A DNA stretch of 64,000 nucleotides, taken from NCBI GenBank assembly GCA_023389155.1, contig JAEWEV010000008.1:186001-250000 (forward strand), in the 5' to 3' direction. This DNA is from Pseudomonadota bacterium (GTDB taxonomy: Bacteria > Pseudomonadota > Gammaproteobacteria > Burkholderiales > Burkholderiaceae_B). Shown here in pieces: positions 8,245 through 17,680 of this stretch (positions within the stretch are counted from its first letter, which is position 1; every line of letters starts with the position of its first letter). Under the pieces are notes generated by a model, which made no database searches, was not told the DNA's origin, and saw only the letters and a list, made by a program, of their open reading frames with translations. Position numbers and translations under genes: made by a program.

Positions 8245-8796
8245 TTATTTGTTGTCTGTCTTGCCAGCCGCAGCGACAGCCTTGCGTTTGGGGGCCAGAA
8301 CCATCACCATTTGGCGCCCTTCCAGCTTGGGCATGGCTTCAACCTGTACCAACTCGCCCATGTCATCGCGGACACGTTCCAGCACACGCATACCAAGTTC
8401 CTGATGGGCCATTTCACGACCACGGAAACGCAGCGTGACCTTTGCCTTGTCGCCGTCTTCAATAAAGCGACGCAGATTGCGCAGCTTGACCTGGTAATCC
8501 CCTTCGTCGGTTGCCGGGCGGAATTTGACTTCCTTGACCTGGACAATTTTCTGCTTGGCCTTGGCTTCCTGCTGGCGCTTCTGTTCCTGGTACTTGAACT
8601 TACCATAGTCCATAATGCGGCAGACCGGTGGCTCTGCATTGGGAGCGATTTCTACTAAATCGACGCCTTCCTGCTCGGCCTGGCGCAGAGCTTCTGCTGT
8701 TTTGACGATACCCAGCTGTTCGCCGTCCACGCCGATAAGTCTGACTTCTGGAATACGAATTTCGGCGTTGATACGATTGGTTTTTTCGGTTGCGAT
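8245..8796 (-). CDS. infC: Translation initiation factor IF-3, ATC start codon
   Basis: 183 residues. The first in-frame GTG (8730) would remove 22 residues that are clearly IF-3 (ATEKTNRINAEIRIPEVRLI). The only start consistent with the family is an ATC at 8796, eight bases after a strong AGGAG. A non-canonical start (AUU in Escherichia coli) is the known basis of IF-3 autoregulation: IF-3 rejects its own start codon. The N-domain, lysine-rich linker (KYQEQKRQQEAKAKQK) and C-domain (KVTLRFRGREMAHQELG) are complete. thrS ends 25 bp upstream. rpmI-rplT, which usually follow, are replaced by gshB. Confidence 0.93.
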   Translation of the reverse strand: MATEKTNRINAEIRIPEVRLIGVDGEQLGIVKTAEALRQAEQEGVDLVEIAPNAEPPVCRIMDYGKFKYQEQKRQQEAKAKQKIVQVKEVKFRPATDEGDYQVKLRNLRRFIEDGDKAKVTLRFRGREMAHQELGMRVLERVRDDMGELVQVEAMPKLEGRQMVMVLAPKRKAVAAAGKTDNK

Positions 8797-8821
8797 GTTA
8801 AGATCTCCTGAAATTAATAAA

Positions 8822-10756
8822 CTACGCCGAAACGTCCTGACGTGTTGTCACGTCGTTACGCAGGCGCTCAATAAATGCATCTACAGACATGGTGCCCAGA
8901 TCCAGATTGCCGCGGGCGCGAACGGCAACTGCACCGCTTTCACGCTCTTTTTCGCCAACAACCAGGATGTAAGGAACTTTCTGCATACTGTTCTCCCTGA
9001 TTTTACGGGTGATTTTTTCCCCGCGCAAATCCGCGGAAGCGCGAAAACCGTGTTTTTTCAGCTTTGTGACGACATCAGTGGCGTAATCGGAGAAGATCTC
9101 GGAAATCGTGCAGACCACGACCTGCTCCGGCGCGAGCCACGGCGGCATGGCACCGGCGTGATTTTCGATAAGCATACCGATGAAACGCTCCAGCGATCCC
9201 AAAATGGCCCTATGCAGCATAACCGGGGTTTTGCGCTGGTCACTGGCATCGACATATTCGGCGCCAAGCCGCGCAGGCATTGAAAAGTCTACCTGTATGG
9301 TACCGCATTGCCAGTGACGGCCGATGGCGTCCTTGAGCGTATACTCGATTTTTGGGCCATAGAACGCCCCTTCGCCCGGTGAAATTTCAAACTCACAGCC
9401 GGAGCTACGCAGACTGTCCATCAGCGCATGCTCCGCCTTGTCCCAGACATCATCGTCACCGATGCGTTTTTCCGGCCGGGTGGCTACTTTGTAAAGCACT
9501 TCGTCAAAGCCGAAATCCCTGTAGACTTTCTGCAAAAGTGTTGTGAATTCGGCACACTCTTTGAGCATTTGGTCTTCTGTACAGAAAATATGGCCATCGT
9601 CCTGCGTAAATCCACGCACACGCATCATGCCATGGAGAGAACCTGAAGGTTCGTTCCGGTGACATTGACCGAATTCGCCGTAACGAATAGGCAGTTCCCG
9701 GTAGGAATGCAGACCGGCATTATATATCTGGACATGTCCCGGACAATTCATGGGCTTGAGTCCGTACACCCGGTTTTCGGACTCGGTAGTAAACATGTTT
9801 TCTTTGTAGTTGTCCCAGTGGCCTGTTTTCTTCCACAGACTGAGGTCAAGTATTTGCGGGCCTTTGACTTCCTGATAACCATTCTCGCGGTATACATCAC
9901 GCATATACTGCTCTACCTGCTGCCAGATTTGCCAGCCTTTGGGGTGCCAGAATATCAGGCCCGGCGCTTCGTCCTGAAAGTGGAACAGATCCAGCTCACG
10001 ACCCAGTTTGCGATGATCCCGTTTTTCGGCTTCCTCGAGCATGGTCAGATATCTGGTCTGATCTTCCTTGGTTGCCCAGGCCGTGCCGTATACGCGCTGC
10101 AGCATTTCATTATTGCTGTCGCCGCGCCAATAAGCACCCGCCACCTTCATGAGCTTGAAAACTTTCAACTTGCCGGTAGATGGCACGTGAGGCCCGCGAC
10201 ACAGATCGACGAAATCGCCTTCCCGGTACAGCGAAATCTGCTGATCCTGCGGAATGGAAGCAATGATTTCTGCTTTGTAAACTTCGCCCTGCTCGCGGAA
10301 AAATGCCACGGCATCGTCACGTGACCACTCTTCGCGTACCACTTTTTCATCTTTTTTGGCCAGCTCTGCCATTTTTTTCTCTATGGCCTGGAGATCCTCT
10401 GGCGTAAAGGGGCGTTTATATGAAAAATCGTAATAAAAACCGTTATCGATGACAGGGCCAATTGTGACCTGTGCCTCGGGAAACAGCGATTTGACCGCAT
10501 AAGCCAGCAGGTGTGCAGTGGAATGACGAATGATATCCAGGCCGTCAGCATCTTTGGCGGTCACAATGGCCAGCTCCGCATCACTGTCGATAACGAATGA
10601 GGTGTCGACCAGTTTGGGCTCTGAACCATTGAGCGTCACTTTACCGGCCAGCGCCGCCTTACCCAGGCTTGGCGCGATGGTGGTTGCGACTTCCCCTACC
10701 TGGACAGGTTGGGAAAATTCACGTTTGGAACCATCGGGTAAAGTTATATGAAACAT
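8822..10756 (-). CDS. thrS: Threonyl-tRNA synthetase
   Basis: 644 residues: an N-terminal TGS domain (MFHITLPDGSKREFSQPVQV), the second additional domain for editing (HSTAHLLAYAVKSLFPEAQ, with the editing His pair region), the class II core with the zinc ligand Cys in LKPMNCPGHVQIY, motif 2 around FGQCHRNEPSGSLHG, motif 3 MLHRAILGSLERFIG, and the anticodon-binding domain. It charges tRNA-Thr. The ATG at 10756 has AAGG upstream; an upstream in-frame start runs through the terminator hairpin and is rejected. Because the terminator T-run ends about 22 bp before the ATG, there is no space for a promoter in between, so thrS depends on read-through. Confidence 0.96.
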   Translation of the reverse strand: MFHITLPDGSKREFSQPVQVGEVATTIAPSLGKAALAGKVTLNGSEPKLVDTSFVIDSDAELAIVTAKDADGLDIIRHSTAHLLAYAVKSLFPEAQVTIGPVIDNGFYYDFSYKRPFTPEDLQAIEKKMAELAKKDEKVVREEWSRDDAVAFFREQGEVYKAEIIASIPQDQQISLYREGDFVDLCRGPHVPSTGKLKVFKLMKVAGAYWRGDSNNEMLQRVYGTAWATKEDQTRYLTMLEEAEKRDHRKLGRELDLFHFQDEAPGLIFWHPKGWQIWQQVEQYMRDVYRENGYQEVKGPQILDLSLWKKTGHWDNYKENMFTTESENRVYGLKPMNCPGHVQIYNAGLHSYRELPIRYGEFGQCHRNEPSGSLHGMMRVRGFTQDDGHIFCTEDQMLKECAEFTTLLQKVYRDFGFDEVLYKVATRPEKRIGDDDVWDKAEHALMDSLRSSGCEFEISPGEGAFYGPKIEYTLKDAIGRHWQCGTIQVDFSMPARLGAEYVDASDQRKTPVMLHRAILGSLERFIGMLIENHAGAMPPWLAPEQVVVCTISEIFSDYATDVVTKLKKHGFRASADLRGEKITRKIRENSMQKVPYILVVGEKERESGAVAVRARGNLDLGTMSVDAFIERLRNDVTTRQDVSA

Positions 10757-10777
10757 GCTGTTGCCTTGAATTGGATA

Positions 10778-10807
10778 AAAAAAACGCGACTTCACCAAGT
10801 CGCGTTC
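10778..10807 (-). terminator. Terminator/attenuator hairpin just upstream of thrS
   Basis: On the minus strand a perfect 10-bp stem AACGCGACTT / AAGTCGCGTT with a GGTG loop is followed by a T-run. It lies in front of thrS in the direction of thrS transcription, with only about 22 bp to the start codon. It must therefore act as a conditional terminator in the thrS leader. The stop codon of a 51-codon leader frame falls at the loop. Confidence 0.85.
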
Positions 10808-10948
10808 GCTGTTCTTCTGAAAATAGGTATGGCAAGAATCACGAGCGCGCTGGCAAACCGATACGCGTATCGGGTGGGGTCAGGCTCTGGGTTCGTGAAG
10901 CTTCGTACATCATCAAAAACAGTCTCACCTTTAGTAAAATACTCCATA
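10793..10948 (-). CDS. Possible 51-residue leader peptide of thrS
   Basis: Translates as MEYFTKGETVFDDVRSFTNP and ends IFRRTANATW, with the TGA inside the loop of the thrS terminator. It contains six Thr codons (5, 9, 18, 25, 46, 50), two of them in the last six sense codons, which overlap or adjoin the 5' arm of the terminator. The start ATG lies very close to a plausible promoter (TTGGTT, 18 bp, TAAAAT), so it may be nearly leaderless; no clear ribosome site is seen. No family is recognised. It could be a real attenuator peptide, a small unrelated gene or a chance frame. Confidence 0.35.
10843..10874 (-). promoter_or_regulatory. Palindrome and candidate antiterminator in the thrS leader
   Basis: 10859-10874 is a perfect 16-bp palindrome (CCGATACGCGTATCGG). 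10843-10850 reads CGCGCTCG on the minus strand and can pair with CGAACGCG at 10802-10809 in seven of eight positions. That pairing would capture the 5' arm of the thrS terminator. The two structures are therefore mutually exclusive, the arrangement expected of an attenuator. Confidence 0.4.
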
Positions 10949-11154
10949 ATTTTACACCAGCCATTGCCTGATAACCAATAAATGGTTGCAATTTCCTAAA
11001 AATCAATGGGGATTATCCGCTAGCTTCGCAGACGCTGGCAGATGGGCAGGCAGTGAGTTGTGGTAAAAATACCTGTTGCAGTATATTTGAGCTTCCGCAC
11101 CTGCTTTACCACACGTGTTAGGCTGTTGCCAGAATTATTTATTATGGAGTAGCT

Positions 11155-11697
11155 ATGACTGTTTTTCGCCTGTTGCGTGCCTCGTTTGCCATTTTGATTT
11201 TCGGTTTGCTTACTGCATGTGCCGGCATGAGTGGCAATGACCGCGCAGGGCTGCAAATCAGTCAGGATCCCCGCGGCGTTGCCATTGCGTCCAGGGACAG
11301 CAATCTGTTTGAGCCTGGTTCGGCAACGCTGCAGCCCGAAGCTGCCCCCTTCTTTGACCGGGTCAGTAAGCTACTTCGCGACAAGCCTGAACGCAAGGCA
11401 CTGATTGATTCTGTGTCTGACAATAGCGGTTCGGCCGAATATAACCAGGAATTGCAGGAAGTACGTGCACTTTCCATCATGAAGGCGCTGATTTCACGCG
11501 GAATTGACCGCTCACGCCTGGCTTATGTAACAGGCGACTCCGCCGCCGCCACCCCCGGCGCGATGCAGCCGATGGAGCCCTCTGCCCAGCAATCGAAAAT
11601 CATCATACTGGGAGCGAGCACTGCCGACATGAACGTCAGTACTATAGAGCGGTTCTTCGATGATATTTCCAATTTGGGAAAAAGTCTGTTCAAGTGA
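11155..11697 (+). CDS. OmpA-family lipoprotein
   Basis: 180 residues with a signal peptide ending in the lipobox LTACA, so Cys22 is the lipidation site. Residues about 45-155 match an OmpA C-terminal-like (peptidoglycan-associating) fold: NLFEPGSATLQPEAAPFFDR, then SDNSGSAEYNQELQEVRALSIMKALISRGI. The usual peptidoglycan-binding Asp/Arg pair is only partly apparent; the Arg in EVRALSI corresponds to the typical NxxLSxxRA position. Likely anchored in the outer membrane and touching cell-wall peptidoglycan. A ribosome site GGAG precedes the ATG. It is divergent from the thrS leader, with the intervening segment holding both promoters. Confidence 0.82.
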   Translation: MTVFRLLRASFAILIFGLLTACAGMSGNDRAGLQISQDPRGVAIASRDSNLFEPGSATLQPEAAPFFDRVSKLLRDKPERKALIDSVSDNSGSAEYNQELQEVRALSIMKALISRGIDRSRLAYVTGDSAAATPGAMQPMEPSAQQSKIIILGASTADMNVSTIERFFDDISNLGKSLFK

Positions 11698-11808
11698 ATG
11701 GCCCCCAACCTTGCAATATATACTATCCCTGAGTCGGTGTACTAAATGCAATGAAGCCGACCGGAACTCCTGCCCTGCAGCAACCAAACACTGATCAAAC
11801 TCGAGCCT

Positions 11809-12708
11809 ATGTCAAAGACACTCCTCTATAACCTGATCCTGACAATCATCGCAATCGTCGTGTTCATTTTCATCGGCGCATCCGTTTACGATGCGTTTAC
11901 TCGCAACCCGGTCAATCGCTCGACGGTAGACGCCACAGGCTCCAGCACGGTAAGCGGGCAGATTGAAGCAGCATCGCCTGACGCCACTCAACCCGATCAG
12001 CCAACGGCTGCGAACGCGCCCGCACCCGAAACTGCTCCCGCCGAACAGGAAAAAAAGCAGGCAGATGCGGCCTACAATCAAACTAACGACCCATCACAAG
12101 CCAGTGCAACAACAACTGCTTCCAACCCTGCGTCTGATAACGCATCAGTCGACTCAACACCCTCCGACAGCGGATCTTCTGACAGTGCTGCTGATACTGC
12201 TGGCGCAGCGACTACGCCGCCTGCCGCTTCAGCACCGGCGCGTTCCACGCCAGCCAGTCCAGAACCTGGAAGCGACTCCCGTTCCGCTGGCAATGCACCC
12301 GCAACAAACAATAGCAATCAACCCGGTGTTTCCGCAGGTTCCTCACCGCCAGCCACCCGCAGCAATCCTGACCTGCGCGCCGTCATTCCTCCTGTTCCTA
12401 CGGCACCGCCACGCGCTGAAGGCGTTCCGCCACCAACCCAATCTGATCAGGACATGTACAATGCTACCGATTCCGGGGCCGACAACGGCAATATTTCAGA
12501 TAGCTTCCCGGCCCCTGTTTCCAACTTCCCGGCACCGACCGGATCTGCGGGCACCAGCAGTGGAAGCAACCAGAGCAACAGCCAGTCGGACTCGCAGAGC
12601 GCCTTCCCCGCGCCCAGCAACACCCAGGGTGGCAATAGCGACGAACAGCGCAGGCTCGAGGAGCTGCGCCGTCAGAAAGAACAGCTACGTAAGGATCTCG
12701 GGTTCTGA
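11809..12708 (+). CDS. Membrane-anchored low-complexity protein with C-terminal coiled coil
   Basis: 299 residues. Residues about 5-30 form one hydrophobic segment (LLYNLILTIIAIVVFIFIGA). Residues about 35-275 are Ser, Ala, Pro, Thr, Asn and Gln rich and almost certainly disordered. Residues 276-299 form a charged heptad-like helix (DEQRRLEELRRQKEQLRKDL). The architecture resembles envelope spacer proteins, but I recognise no family. It lies 111 bp after the OmpA-type lipoprotein on the same strand and may be co-transcribed. The ribosome site is weak. A bidirectional terminator follows at 12881. Confidence 0.7.
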   Translation: MSKTLLYNLILTIIAIVVFIFIGASVYDAFTRNPVNRSTVDATGSSTVSGQIEAASPDATQPDQPTAANAPAPETAPAEQEKKQADAAYNQTNDPSQASATTTASNPASDNASVDSTPSDSGSSDSAADTAGAATTPPAASAPARSTPASPEPGSDSRSAGNAPATNNSNQPGVSAGSSPPATRSNPDLRAVIPPVPTAPPRAEGVPPPTQSDQDMYNATDSGADNGNISDSFPAPVSNFPAPTGSAGTSSGSNQSNSQSDSQSAFPAPSNTQGGNSDEQRRLEELRRQKEQLRKDLGF

Positions 12709-12880
12709 TTTTGCATCATCCGTCGCACCGTTCTCCGGGTCGTTGCTCGCGTGCGGGGCTCTGACGGGGGTGATAGAGGGTTAGCCTCACAGTCTGCCCA
12801 ATGACTGGTCGCAAGCTGAATCCTTCCCTTAGTACCACATTCATTACAGCTCGTATAGCGGCCAATACTTCTGATCAGAC

Positions 12881-12908
12881 AAAAAGCCCGGATTTCTCCG
12901 GGCTTTTT
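12881..12908 (+). terminator. Bidirectional terminator between the low-complexity gene and lon
   Basis: AAAAAGCCCGGA and TCCGGGCTTTTT form a perfect 12-bp stem around TTTC. Flanking A- and T-runs allow termination of the plus-strand gene and of the convergent lon operon. Confidence 0.92.
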
Positions 12909-12961
12909 GCTTCGCTATCTGCCTGGCGACGATACTACGCATCTGCCGCCATCAGACTACA

Positions 12962-15433
12962 TCAGTGCTTCACCGATTTGGCAGTATTTTCCACCAGCGA
13001 TTTGGAAGCGGTCACAGCAGCCTCCTCTGCCAGCTTGGCAATTTCTGCTTCGGACAATGGAGTAAGCGGACTTTCCAGAGCCACTTCCAGCACCCGATCT
13101 ATCCATTTAACAGGAATAATCTCAAGGTGATTTTTCACATTGTCCGGGATCTCAGTCAGGTCCTTGACGTTTTCCTCTGGGATCAGCACAGTTTTAATTC
13201 CACCGCGATGAGCAGCAAGCAGTTTTTCCTTCAGGCCGCCGATTGCAAGTACCTCACCGCGCAGGGTGATTTCCCCCGTCATGGCCACGTCTGCCCGAAC
13301 AGGAATACCGGAAAGCGCAGACACCAATGCGGTAGTAATGGCAATACCCGCTGAAGGTCCGTCTTTGGGTGTTGCGCCTTCGGGAACGTGGATATGAATA
13401 TCCTTTTTCTCAAAGACACTGTCAGCAAAACCCAACGCATGTGCACGAGAACGCACCACGGTGCGCGCTGCCTGCATGGACTCTTTCATAACATCGCCCA
13501 GCAGACCGGTGTGCTGAATGTTTCCTTTACCGGTGACCACGGCGACCTCAATGGTAAGCAGATCTCCGCCCACCTCTGTCCAGGCAAGGCCGGTAACTTG
13601 ACCAATCTGGTTTTCCTTCTCGGCCATACCGAAGGAGTACTTGCGTACACCCAGGTAATGACTGAGATTTTCAGCCGTAACATGAACAGCCTCTTTGACC
13701 GGAGCCTTGGCTTTGGCTGCAGGTTTGGCGCCTGCCACCGTATTGCTGAGTAATTCCTTGATCACTTTACGGCAGATTTTGCTGACTTCGCGTTCAAGCG
13801 CCCGTACACCGGCTTCACGAGTGTAATACCGTACGATATCGCGCAGGGCGGACTCTTCGACCACCAGCTCACCATCGCGCACGCCGTTGTTCTTCATCAG
13901 CTTGGGCAGCAGGTGATCCATGGCAATATGCACTTTCTCGTCCTCGGTATAACCCGAGAGTCGAATCACTTCCATCCTGTCCAGCAGCGCAGGCGGAATA
14001 TTCAGTGTATTGCTTGTAGCGACGAACATGACATCAGAAAGATCGTAGTCGACTTCGACGTAATGATCCTGGAATGTATGGTTCTGTTCCGGATCGAGGA
14101 CCTCGAGCAGTGCTGACGCAGGATCTCCGCGAAAATCCATGCCTAGTTTATCGATTTCATCAAGCAGGAACAGTGGATTGCGTACTGCAACGCGATTCAT
14201 GTTCTGCAGAATCTTCCCTGGCAATGCGCCAATATAGGTCCGGCGATGGCCACGAATTTCAGCCTCGTCCCGCACCCCACCCAGCGCCATGCGGGTAAAT
14301 TTACGGTTGGTTGCACGCGCAATGGATTGACCCAGCGAGGTTTTACCAACCCCTGGTGGTCCCACCAGGCACAGAATGGGAGCTTTGACCTTGTCCACGC
14401 GCTGCTGCACGGCCAGATATTCAAGAATGCGTTCCTTGACCTTCTCAAGACCGTAATGGTCGTCATCAAGTACTTTCTGTGCATTGACCAGAGAATTGTT
14501 AATACGGCTTTTTTTCTTCCACGGAAGACCGATGACCGTGTCGATATAGTTACGCACAACGGTGGCTTCGGCCGACATCGGAGACATCAACTTGAGTTTT
14601 TTGAGCTCACTGTCAACCTTCTTGCGGGCTTCCTTGGGTAGCTGTGCAGCGTCGATTTTCTTCTCGAGCTCTTCGATGTCAGCACCCTCTTCGCCTTCAC
14701 CAAGCTCTTTCTGAATGGCTTTGACCTGCTCATTCAAATAGTAGTCGCGCTGGCTTTTTTCCATCTGCTTTTTGACACGCCCGCGAATACGCTTCTCAAC
14801 TTGGAGAATATCGATTTCGGTTTCAATCTGTGCAAGCAGCGCCTCAAGGCGGCCGGACGCATCCAGTTCTTCGAGCAGCTTCTGCTTCTGTTCGAGCTTG
14901 AGCGGAAGATGGGAAGAAATGGTATCGGCAAGGCGACTGACTTCCTCAATGCCATTGAGCGAACTGAGGATTTCAGGCGGGATTTTCTTGTTCAGTTTTA
15001 CATACTGATCGAATTGCGCAATGATGGTGCGACGCAGGGCTTCGATTTCCGAATTGCGCGTATCGCTCTGCTCAATGGGCAGGATTTGCGCTGAAAAATG
15101 CGATTCGGTCTCGATGACGTTTTCTACGCGCGCCCGCTGCTGTCCTTCGACCAGTACCTTCACTGTACCGTCGGGCAGCTTGAGCATTTGCAGGATAGAG
15201 GCCACGCAGCCGATATCGTACATATCGTCAGGGCCGGGCTCATCCTTGCTTGCGGATTTCTGGGCAACAAGCATGATCTGCTTGTCTTTTTCCATTGCCA
15301 GTTCAAGTGCGCGAATGGAACGGTGCCTTCCGACAAATAGCGGAATGACCATATGGGGGAACACTACCACGTCGCGAAGTGGCAACAATGGCAATTCCGT
15401 TGATTCTGCCGGCAAAATCTGACTCGCTGACAT
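12962..15433 (-). CDS. lon: ATP-dependent Lon protease
   Basis: 823 residues from the ATG preceded by AAGGA; an upstream extension of 29 codons reaches into the promoter and is rejected. The order is the N-terminal LON substrate domain (ELPLLPLRDVVVFPHMVIPL), a coiled-coil region, the AAA module with Walker A GPPGVGKTSLGQS and Walker B PLFLLDEIDKLG, and the Ser-Lys protease domain with nucleophile Ser in PKDGPSAGIAITTAL and Lys in IGGLKEKLLAA. It degrades misfolded and regulatory proteins. An Ala/Lys-rich insert (AGAKPAAKAKAPVKEA) sits before the protease domain. It is last of tig-clpP-clpX-lon and has its own sigma-32 promoter. Confidence 0.96.
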   Translation of the reverse strand: MSASQILPAESTELPLLPLRDVVVFPHMVIPLFVGRHRSIRALELAMEKDKQIMLVAQKSASKDEPGPDDMYDIGCVASILQMLKLPDGTVKVLVEGQQRARVENVIETESHFSAQILPIEQSDTRNSEIEALRRTIIAQFDQYVKLNKKIPPEILSSLNGIEEVSRLADTISSHLPLKLEQKQKLLEELDASGRLEALLAQIETEIDILQVEKRIRGRVKKQMEKSQRDYYLNEQVKAIQKELGEGEEGADIEELEKKIDAAQLPKEARKKVDSELKKLKLMSPMSAEATVVRNYIDTVIGLPWKKKSRINNSLVNAQKVLDDDHYGLEKVKERILEYLAVQQRVDKVKAPILCLVGPPGVGKTSLGQSIARATNRKFTRMALGGVRDEAEIRGHRRTYIGALPGKILQNMNRVAVRNPLFLLDEIDKLGMDFRGDPASALLEVLDPEQNHTFQDHYVEVDYDLSDVMFVATSNTLNIPPALLDRMEVIRLSGYTEDEKVHIAMDHLLPKLMKNNGVRDGELVVEESALRDIVRYYTREAGVRALEREVSKICRKVIKELLSNTVAGAKPAAKAKAPVKEAVHVTAENLSHYLGVRKYSFGMAEKENQIGQVTGLAWTEVGGDLLTIEVAVVTGKGNIQHTGLLGDVMKESMQAARTVVRSRAHALGFADSVFEKKDIHIHVPEGATPKDGPSAGIAITTALVSALSGIPVRADVAMTGEITLRGEVLAIGGLKEKLLAAHRGGIKTVLIPEENVKDLTEIPDNVKNHLEIIPVKWIDRVLEVALESPLTPLSEAEIAKLAEEAAVTASKSLVENTAKSVKH

Positions 15434-15479
15434 AAGCTGATTCCTTGAAAAACGTTGTACTTCTACAGTAATTAAGCTG

Positions 15480-15508
15480 TAGATGGAGCCTCTGGGGGCA
15501 ATTTCAAG
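15480..15508 (-). promoter_or_regulatory. Sigma-32 (heat-shock) promoter of lon
   Basis: On the minus strand CTTGAAA (-35), 13 bp, CTCCATCTA (-10). This is eight of nine matches to the CCCCATNTA element and a full -35. It lies about 47 bp upstream of the lon start. Spacing is the same as in the clpB promoter in this window. Confidence 0.85.
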
Positions 15509-15542
15509 GTCGCCTGGCACAAATACCGGCGGTTTTTATGCA

Positions 15543-15602
15543 GGGCGCGTCAGGCAAAACTCTGGCAGAAATGTGTTTCCTGCACATATTCGTGACGCGC
15601 CC
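15543..15602. repeat. Inverted repeat between clpX and lon
   Basis: GGGCGCGTCA (15543-15552) and TGACGCGCCC (15593-15602) are perfect 10-bp inverted arms around 40 bp that contain a smaller ATGTG/CACAT dyad. There is no T-run, so it is not a standard terminator. It could be an mRNA-stabilising hairpin at the 3' end of clpX or a protein-binding site. Confidence 0.55.
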
Positions 15603-15625
15603 CGACCAGGCTAAACCTGACCCCG

Positions 15626-16933
<1,308 letters not shown>

Positions 16934-17022
16934 ATCTGTAATGTGATTAATCCGATAAAAACAGGCCGACCCTCTTTAAAAGGCCGACCTGAACGAAACC
17001 TTTGAAAACAGTATATCAAATA

Positions 17023-17679
17023 CTATGCGGCGTCTGCCCGAGTGGCCAGAACTTTATCAATTAATCCGTAAGCCTGGGCGTCTTCGGCTGCCATGTAGTT
17101 GTCGCGCTCGGTGTGTTCGCGAATACGTTCGATCGGCTGGCCGGTGTTCTTGGCAAGAATCTGGTTCAGGCGTTCACGCAGGCTGAGAATTTCCTTGGCC
17201 TGAATTTCAATATCCGAAGCCTGCCCCTGCGCACCACCTAAAGGCTGGTGAATCATGATGCGAGAGTTGGGCAGGCTGAAACGCTTGCCCTTCGCACCGG
17301 AACTGAGCAGGAACGCACCCATGCTGGCTGCAAACCCGGTACATAATGTAGAAACATCTGGTTTGATGAACTGCATGGTGTCATAGATACCGAGACCAGC
17401 GTAGACTGCTCCGCCTGGGGAATTGATGTACAGCGAGATATCCTTGTCGGGGTTTTCCGACTCCAGGAAAAGCAGCTGCGCAACAATCAGATTGGCAGTC
17501 TGATCGTTCACCTGCCCCACCAGAAATACCACACGTTCCTTGAGCAGGCGGGAATAGATGTCGTAAGACCGCTCTCCGCGCCCGGACTGCTCGATAACCA
17601 TTGGAATATAGCCCAGCGCGGAAGGGCGCACAGACTCGTCTCCATGCACAGACGCGTAAAAGTCGGTAAAACGATTCAT
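17023..17679 (-). CDS. clpP: ATP-dependent Clp protease proteolytic subunit
   Basis: 218 residues. The catalytic Ser is in GFAASMGAFLLSSG, the His in RIMIHQPLGGAQGQASD, and the Asp further on near HTERDNYM. The N-terminal residues before IPMVIEQSGRGERSYD are a probable propeptide. It forms the tetradecameric peptidase chamber used by ClpX. It starts one base after the tig stop codon, so translation is probably coupled. Confidence 0.97.
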   Translation of the reverse strand: MNRFTDFYASVHGDESVRPSALGYIPMVIEQSGRGERSYDIYSRLLKERVVFLVGQVNDQTANLIVAQLLFLESENPDKDISLYINSPGGAVYAGLGIYDTMQFIKPDVSTLCTGFAASMGAFLLSSGAKGKRFSLPNSRIMIHQPLGGAQGQASDIEIQAKEILSLRERLNQILAKNTGQPIERIREHTERDNYMAAEDAQAYGLIDKVLATRADAA

Positions 17680-17680
17680 G

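Noticed and set aside
16963..16989. Apparent terminator between clpP and clpX
   Set aside because: On inspection it is a pair of direct repeats (AGGCCGACC), not an inverted repeat able to form a terminator stem.
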